Positions 57,228 to 64,000 of a DNA stretch of 64,000 bases are shown here, piece after piece. The stretch's first letter is position 1, and each line of letters begins with the position of its first letter. Origin of the DNA: Streblospio benedicti (lineage: Eukaryota > Annelida > Polychaeta > Spionida > Spionidae); contig CM032659.1 of the NCBI GenBank assembly GCA_019095985.1, positions 31,224,542-31,288,541 on the forward strand, given 5' to 3'. A model generated the notes under the pieces. The model searched no databases. It saw only the letters and a list, made by a program, of their open reading frames with translations, and was not told the origin of the DNA. Made by a program: the position numbers and the translations under genes.

Positions 57228-57389
57228 TCACAGCCCCAATTCTATCTGTCATAAGAATGAAACCCTCTGGCAAATTGCCAGTTCACCACTTCCAATTGCG
57301 AGGAGTGTTAGTTCTAGAACGACGCCTATTGGTAGCGTATACTTTATCCCAGTAATATTCATCTGCAAAAATGTTCTGTATTTTGGCAG

Positions 57390-57472
57390 GGAGGTGACGC
57401 CTTTTGATGTGGAGATGTATGACAGTTTCTTCCCGACTTACATGAGAAATAACGACACATCATATGGGAAAG
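57390..57472 (+). CDS. NXPE-like protein, exon following 56718
   Basis: The acceptor is TTTTGGCAG. With the two bases left over from 56718 it reads REVTPFDVEMYDSFFP, then TYMRNNDTSYGK, ending AAAG|GTTAGG in phase 1. This fits the segment after QAANAE in the family. The final exon with the expected His-containing DxxHY block was not found between here and 62.6 kb. Confidence 0.6.
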
Positions 57473-57801
57473 GTTAGGTCACGTGATAGTGGTGATTGTG
57501 GTGATTGTGCGGAGTTATTCTTATACTGTTTTACTATAGTACTACTAAAATATGAATGCGTTATTTTAATATGAACCTATATTTTGATAATGGGCTATCA
57601 TCTATTATGTATGCACATGTTTTCTCTTGACGAAAGCTTTTAACAGCAAGAAATAGTCTTACTACTCATGTGGCCTCTTAATAGTGATGGTCATGGTTGT
57701 AGATTCTACTATATATCAAGTTGCTAGTTAATAGCAACTAGTGTCTCAAAGTATTTAATAAAAGTTGATCTAAAATAGAATCATCCTTACATGAACATGA
57801 T

Positions 57802-58027
57802 GGGGGTATATAGCCTTGATGAAAATCCATTCACGAACATTTTTTTTTCTAAATCACCAGTCACCAAAACAAATTCATTGTCTTTTCAACAATGCACAGG
57901 AATTGGAATTGAATAGGTCGCATCACATTTTCATCGCATTTTACACGCTTAAATACAGGCAATTCACAATTCAACACGCTCAAGATTTAGGGAAAATAAC
58001 CAATCACATTTTTGCTATATGACCCCC
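57802..58027. mobile_element. Interspersed repeat, family 'ggggtatatagc', copy 2
   Basis: It aligns with 30441-30662 from gggggtatatagccttgatg to gctatatgaccccc. Flanking gaacatg occurs on both sides (about 57792 and 58029), a possible 7-8 bp target duplication. Confidence 0.75.
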
Positions 58028-58889
58028 TCGAACATGTGTGTAAATAGATTCTCGTGGTGCCCAGTCTGGAATAGATTGCTGAGAAACTATGTATTAACCT
58101 CTCAATTGCGACTCATTCCCCAGTTGTTCTTTTGGAGATTGCACTATAAACGTAACGGAAAAGACTAGAACATTTGTTATCAGCAACGGACTATTGTCTT
58201 TCAAAGACTACAACCAATGTAGTCCTAGATGCGATAATGTATCAAAAAATCATGAAACATCATCCATACACACACACACACTTTCTCTCACATTCCTGTT
58301 TTACTTATGCCATTATATCAGAGTGCGTGTGTATCGTGCGACTATGAATAAACGAAGTAGGCTACTAAACGCACTCTTATCTGGTATCACTTGTATTATG
58401 ATTATAATGGACGAACTCAACCACACTGTTTGAACGTTTGAACAAATGTACCTCAATAAAAGTAAAGCACTTAGCATGCTCACTTACGTACATCATAGAT
58501 AAACTATTTTCCTTTGGTTCTATGGAAAAAATAGTTTTAAACAATCATTATAAATACATTTAAAAATGTTGAATTATTGAACTTCTTACAAGATTCTAAA
58601 AAGTCTACAAAATCGCGCAAAAGTTCCAATTTCGCGCTGAAGTCCTCCCGTGGCATCCAATCAAAACACACCAATAGATTAGACTCACGCCACTCGCTGT
58701 ATTGTGATCCATCATTTTATATTAGCATGTATCCAGAAAATCCAATATTGTGCAATATATGCCTATTATCACCCAAATTTCCGTATGTAGCTTTGTAGTT
58801 TGGGCAATAAACCAAACATCACCTTCAACTATATCCACAGAAGCTCACAGAGCTGAAGTCTTTAACCACCACCCCATCCATACACCACG

Positions 58890-61760
58890 AACGAAACACG
58901 AAATATTTTCTAAATCTAGAAAATAAACGCCAAACAAATAATCGCATAAACTCTATTATAAAAAATGATGGTAACGAGGTCTTTAAATCAAACGAAATTC
59001 TAAAACAGGGAAGAAGCTTTTATTCTAAACTGTATGAAAATAAAAACATACCACATGATAATGTAAAATATTTCATAGATAATGTATTTCTCCCTAAAAA
59101 GTTAGACGACATAGAAGCTGCAATGTGTGAAGGGGAAATAAGAGAGCAGGAATGTTTACATGCCATTAAACATCTCAGAAAAATATATCTCCTGGCTTAG
59201 ATGGATTGCCAAATGAATTTTATGTGACATTATGGCAATACATTAAAGATTTATTATTGGTTCATTTAATGAAGGTTTTTTGCATGGTGAACTATCTGAT
59301 ACACATAAACAAATAGTTCTTAGTCTAATCTTCAAAAAGAATGACAGAAAGTTTTTTAAGAACTATAGACCAATTTCCTTATCAAATACTGATTATAAAA
59401 GTTTGGCGAATCGTTTACAAAAGATATTACATAAGATTATATCACCGGAGCAAGTAGCCTACATTAAAGAACGTTATATCAGTCAGAATATAAGATTAAT
59501 GCTTGATGTTATTGATGACTCAAAGAAAGTTGATACAAATTATGTTCTATTATTTTTAGATTTTGAGAAAGCATTTGACTCTTTAAACTGTGATTTTATA
59601 CACCTATCTTTAAGTGCTTTTGGTTTCAGCAATAATTTCTGCGATTGGATTAAATCTATATATACAAAACCTCAAGCTTTTCTGAAAATTAATGGTTTTC
59701 TTTCCGAGAGGCTTAGTATTAATAGATGTATCAGGCAGGGATGCCCCTTATCATGCCTCATATTCATTATTGCAACTGAATTTATGACGCAAGTCATACA
59801 ACAAAATGACAAAATAAAAGGTATTCCTCTAAATGAGAATGCTACTATAAAAATCACCCAATATGCAGATGATACCTGTCTGTTTTTGTATGACAAGTAT
59901 CAGATTAAAGAATGCATTGACACTGTTAAAAGTTTTAGTAGCGTTTCTGGTCTAATGCTGAATGTAAATAAAACAGAGGCAATATGTCTTTGTAGAAATA
60001 CCAACTGTCAACCTGATATTCAAAATATTATGTGGTCTAAATCCTACATACGGTACCTTAGCATTTATATAGGGCTTGATAAAATTACGTGTGACAATCT
60101 TAATTGGACATCAAAATTAGAAAAATTCCAAAAACTTATTGATTCTTGGAGACTCCGCAAATTAACTCTGTTTGGTAAGATAACTATAATCAAATCTTTA
60201 GTATTACCAAAATTATTGTATTCAATCTCAATGCTACCAACACCGTCATATTTAATAAACAAGTAAATAAAATCCTTTTTAACTTCCTGTGGGGTAAAGT
60301 AGATAGGATTAAAAGGAGTGTTTTAATCAATGATTATGACAGAGGTAGTTGTAAAATGATAGATATAGAATCATATGTTATGGCTATGAAATGCAGTTGG
60401 CTCAATAGAATTTATAAAAACAGCAACCTGCTTTGGACTAAATGTCCACTAAAATATTTTGGACAAATGTCGTTACACATCCTTGGACAAATGGATGCTT
60501 ATAATGATACAAATTTGTTTAACATTCAAAGTATCCCTGAATTTTACAGAGAAGCTGTAATCAGTTTTTAAAAGTTAATAAAAAGAAAAGAAATTATATC
60601 CAAAACTGACCTATACAGTTCTATTCTGTGATGTAATAGACAATTAACCGTAAGGGGTAAGCCTTTATATGATAAATACTTCATAGCTTCACGGTATATT
60701 TATGTAAGGGATGTTTTAGATGACAATGGTAACTTTCGAGATATCATCCATGAAAACTTAGTTAACCGTTCTACATATTTAAGAACAATATCAATGCTTA
60801 TGTCTGCTTTAAAGCCTTTTCGAGATATTCGTTTTTCGAATGAAACATACGGTTTTATACAACATGAAAATTTATTATGTGGCAAAGCAAACAGTAAAAT
60901 ATATTACAACCTTCTCAGGAAACAGAAATGTTCAGATTCTAATGCATTGGATAAATTGAATAGAACATTCATTAATGATTATTTTCAATGGAAATTGCTA
61001 TATAGCATGAAGATTAGAAATCAATTTGAAATGTCAATTTCTGAATTTAACTATAAGTTAGTCTATTCATTATCACCAACAAAATAAAATCTGTTTAAAT
61101 GGAAAAAAGTGATAATCCTACCTGCATATACTGCAATGAGCTACAAGACTCTTTGCACCTTTTATACTACTGTGAACATTTGGACAACCTTTGGATTTTG
61201 ATTTCAAATATTATTTCATTTCAAATTGAGGCACACCATTTAATATGTTGTAATGAGATTTCGGGTACAAAAAATAAAATTATCTCATTAATAAGCCATA
61301 TAATATATAAGAAATATCTAATTGATAAAGAAAATAATCTTGTTCTACCTATAAATGACTATGTCAAGAGGGAATTGGTTTATAAAAATTCCTTGTATGT
61401 AAAGTGTGAAAATAATAATCATGACATAATATGTGAAATTATAAATAGCCTATAAGCCTCGAAAGTATGTGACCAGGTAAGTTTCAAAATTTCTAAATTA
61501 TTATTATTACATTTTTTTTAATGTCTTTATTTAAGAGACACTATTATTGACATCATAAGATTCTTCTAAATTACCTATTTTTCCAACTTATTCAATTTTC
61601 TGAAATGAACTTCAGAGCAATTTTTAATGTTTAATATGTATGTATATGTGTGTATGTATGTATATGTATGTATGTGTATGTATATGTATGTATGTGTATA
61701 TGTATATGTGTGTATGTGTGTGTATATGTGTATGTATGTATGTATATGTATGTATGTATA

Positions 61761-61799
<39 letters not shown>

Positions 61800-61834
61800 A
61801 TGTAACTGTATGTATGTATGTGTATGTGTGTGTA

Positions 61835-61868
<34 letters not shown>

Positions 61869-62155
61869 GTGTGTATGTGTATGTATGTATACGTATCTAT
61901 CAAAATTCTGCAAATTTAATATTTCATAAATTTGTATTTGATGATTAATATGATATTCTTTTCCAACTTATTTAATTTTCTGAAATGAATTTCAGAGCAA
62001 TTTTAATATATTATAATATATATGTGATTTACATAATGTCTGACTTGAAAATAATCAATTCTAGTTGTTAGTTTAGGAATCTTTGAATGTACTTGCTGTA
62101 ATGAACTATTATCTGAGTATATAATGTAATAAATTATTTTCATAAAAAAAAAAAA
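58890..62155 (+). mobile_element. 5'-truncated Tx1/L1-like LINE
   Basis: The insert starts inside ORF2 (RNTKYFLNLENKRQ, the segment after the endonuclease). The RT domain is readable at 59280-60266: YRPISLSNTDYK, FLDFEKAFDSL, RQGCPLSCLIF, QYADDTCLFL, the YADD catalytic site intact. The L1/Tx1-type C-terminus with the Cys-His motif (CIYCNELQDSLHLLYYCEH) is at 61099-61200. Several stops and frame changes break the ORF (before 59280, at 60263, about 60570 and 61085). The 3' UTR holds a TATG microsatellite. AATAAA at 62128-62133 and A12 at 62144-62155 mark the element's own 3' end. The 14-bp target repeat lies directly upstream at 58876-58889. Confidence 0.85.
61627..61892. repeat. (TATG)n/(TG)n microsatellite in the LINE 3' region
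   Basis: About 265 bases of TATG, TGTG and TATATG units. It is flanked on both sides by copies of ttccaacttattcaattttctgaaatgaa (about 61582 and 61962), so the LINE 3' UTR was partly duplicated around the microsatellite. Confidence 0.9.
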
Positions 62156-62679
62156 TGATTTCACAAGCTAGAAGAGCATGAATGAAATAAGAAATTTCTA
62201 AAGCTACATGCATTTGACAACACATTTCATATATGGGATAACCATCTCAACAACATCAATCAGCCTAGGACGCTTTGCAGACAGCAATAAGCTGTAATTA
62301 TTGATTTATTAGCAGCATGTGGAACTTTTGCTGAAAAATGCTGGATTTCCTAGTATGGAAACAGTATTCTTGAAGTACCTGGAATTCCAAGTTTACTTGC
62401 CACATACTGTGTGACACATGTTTTGTGCTACTTCAGTATCAGATGGTTTATTTGATTTTTATCTATTTCCAAGCATTTATTGAAGTTCTTCTATAAAAAC
62501 AGCCAAGAAGATGTCTGATGACAGTGACAGCCTGGGTAGAACTATTATGTTCATAAATAAAAATGAAATTTGATGATTAACATTAAATACTCAGATTAAA
62601 TGATCACTTTTACACTGTCATTAGTTATAAAAGATACTCAAATTTTATGTTAATAATGTGTTGTTTATTTCTTGTGTAG

Positions 62680-63338
62680 CTTGGAGCATCGATTCCCTCA
62701 AAGACTTAAAAAACAAGGCAGCAAAATTCATAAAGTATGAATCGGGGAACTACTTGCCCATAAAGTTCTTCTATAGAAACAATTCATTGTCATACTGGGA
62801 TCATGTTAGAGATCATGATAATAACATACTAATTCCGCAACTGAAAGATAACAACGGCGACCCATATTGTCCAATCAACAACAATTTTGACGGAATTTGG
62901 TTTTGCGCGAACGTGCAACGAGGCAATGGACAGCCATTTCACAAGTCTCCATTTGGACCCAAGAGACTCAATGTCCCGGTAGAAATGATGCTGAATAAAA
63001 ACAAAAATCTATATTTTGCAGACTTTTATTGTCTGTTCAATGCGCATTACGTCACGTTAGTTATTTGCGACAAAGGGAGCCGACAAGACCGATTTCTGTC
63101 ACATACACTCCTGAAGTTGCATCCTGACAACAATCAGTTTCTGAAATGGACAGGTTCTCATGCCGTGGTGACATGTGACCTATGGGTAGAGGTTTTTTAT
63201 GCACATCCCTTAGACGTGGGTGCAGTCATTGATCAAGGAGGTTTTTTCAATACATGTCAAACCACTTTGAAAGGAAGACCAACTCCAGGAGGTTTGCCCA
63301 AACGAGAAGATTGTAAGATCTGCAATTTACAATTCTGA
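62680..63338 (+). CDS. PHYHIP/PHYHIPL-like terminal exon
   Basis: After the acceptor TTTCTTGTGTAG the frame encodes 218 residues to TGA at 63336-63338. It matches the C-terminal domain of phytanoyl-CoA hydroxylase-interacting proteins: IKFFYRNNSLSYWDHVRDH, PQLKDNNGDPYCPI, GIWFCANVQRGNGQPF, LNVPVEMMLN, NLYFADFYCLFNAHYV and the final CKICN. The fibronectin-III half of such proteins is absent upstream. The exon starts in phase 1, matching the donor at 57472. In vertebrates PHYHIP binds PAHX and is neuronal; here the exon appears to be a transposed copy whose frame is still intact. Confidence 0.8.
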
Positions 63339-63737
63339 AGCGTTTTTGAACAAATGTTATGGACGGATTTTTTATACTGAAAATTCATCGTGAATTACAT
63401 TTAGGGAACGTCAGTTGACAGGAATGTACAAAAATGCATTAGATGCACTGTTGCGTAGAAACAAGTAGAGAATGAAGAAATTATTTGTAATTGTGGAAAA
63501 ATGCATTTGATACATTGTTGTATTTTGAAATAGTTTTAGAGCCTGTAAACTCTTACTAGTTTGTGATTATTGTTGTCTTTATCTTATTTGTTACAGTTTA
63601 CTTCAGTTTATTTTTTAACTTACTAATACTATGTTTACATAGTCATATTGTAGTTCTGACCAAGATGTTGCTGTTTGTTAATAATTCTGAGGTTTTTACC
63701 CTTACTTACTGTATATATATTTTTAGGTACATTTAAA

Positions 63738-63743
63738 AATAAA
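63738..63743 (+). terminator. AATAAA polyadenylation signal of the PHYHIP-like exon
   Basis: This hexamer is about 13 bases before the A run that ends the transposed segment, so it was probably the signal used for the RNA that was retrotransposed. Confidence 0.7.
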
Positions 63744-63828
63744 CTGTTAAAAAAAATCCATACACCACGCAGTCTACATTGCATTACGTTCTAAAGGTTC
63801 TATACAGTTTCTGCAATACACTACCAAT

Positions 63829-63985
63829 AGCAGATCCAGGTTATTAGAAAAAAAAGAGGGGGGGGGGCGCACTTCAGGGATTTTATGGGTTTTGTAAGCG
63901 CGATTGATGACGGACATGTAAAAAACTTATGAAAATGAAGTATTTTTTGGGGAAAAGGAGTGGGGAATCTGCCTATGACTACAAT
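63829..63985. mobile_element. MITE of the 'ggcagatccag' family, second copy
   Basis: The copy starts gcagatccagg, has a G run, ttcagggattttatgggtttt, gcgcgattgatgacggacatg and ends ggaatctgccta. It aligns with 52829-53028 and sits just outside the LINE insertion described at 58890. Confidence 0.6.
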
Positions 63986-64000
63986 GTGTAACATGCATGA

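Larger units (their letters stand above)
62156..63755 (+). mobile_element. Segment carried by the LINE as a 3' transduction
   Basis: It runs from the LINE's own poly(A) to a second poly(A) (63748-63756) that is directly followed by atccatacaccacg (63756-63769), the exact repeat found before the LINE at 58876-58889. The segment holds intron-like sequence, a splice acceptor and a terminal coding exon with its AATAAA. Its content and borders are what read-through of a LINE transcript into a host gene's last exon would give. Confidence 0.7.

Noticed and set aside
58040-58870. Search for the missing last NXPE-like exon
   Set aside because: No frame with a D-x-x-H-Y or similar terminal block and an acceptor in phase 1 was found.
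61575-61948. Four long overlapping frames rich in Tyr/Val/Cys or His/Thr on both strands
   Set aside because: They are translations of the TATG/TG microsatellite, not genes.

Overview
This is eukaryotic (animal) DNA: AT-rich, with long introns, GT-AG exon boundaries and many interspersed repeats. The gene content (fibrinogen-like, DZIP3-type HEPN, NXPE-like and fucolectin-type domains, GIY-YIG Penelope and Tx1/L1-like retroelements, tRNA-derived SINEs, many short inverted-repeat elements) points to a marine invertebrate, spiralian or invertebrate deuterostome. The sequence does not let me choose between these. Two runs of exactly 100 N (36866-36965, 56153-56252) are scaffold gaps of unknown true size.

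Layout. 1-3 kb: a broken fibrinogen-related gene behind a tandem duplication. 3.4-5.6 kb (-): a DZIP3-type HEPN / SAMD9-like P-loop protein. 5.85-6.7 kb: a GIY-YIG Penelope-like remnant in two inverted arms. 8.3-9.6 kb (+): a two-exon SWIB-domain protein with a truncated LINE in its intron. 12.3-14.7 kb (+): ING3 as one uninterrupted exon. 14.7-21.4 kb: no gene seen. 21.4-26.8 kb (-): a C2H2 zinc-finger/polyglutamine locus whose frame changes several times. 26.8-29.2 kb: intergenic. 29.2-53.2 kb (-): one very large gene. 55.0-57.5 kb (+): an NXPE-like GDS esterase-type gene. 58.9-63.8 kb (+): a Tx1/L1-like LINE followed by a PHYHIP-like terminal exon.

The large gene at 29.2-53.2 kb is the main object. 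I could place 31 exons that keep one open frame of about 1747 residues. In order the product has a signal peptide, a fucolectin-type F5/8C domain, two EGF-like domains, one or two membrane segments, nine alternating pairs of short helical repeats (each repeat one exon, nearly all introns phase 1), a module resembling the dynein heavy-chain stalk and microtubule-binding region, and a basic Ser-rich tail with many RRxS sites. If the C-terminal part is cytoplasmic, this would be a lectin-like receptor wired to a dynein-like microtubule contact. I know of no described protein with this order.

The second object is the LINE at 58890-63755. It is flanked by an exact 14-bp direct repeat that lies beyond the PHYHIP-like exon, with an internal poly(A) after the LINE and a second AATAAA plus poly(A) at the outer end. 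That is the structure of a LINE 3' transduction that carried a foreign terminal exon to a site downstream of the NXPE-like gene. The splice phase fits the last NXPE-like exon, so a chimeric transcript is possible.
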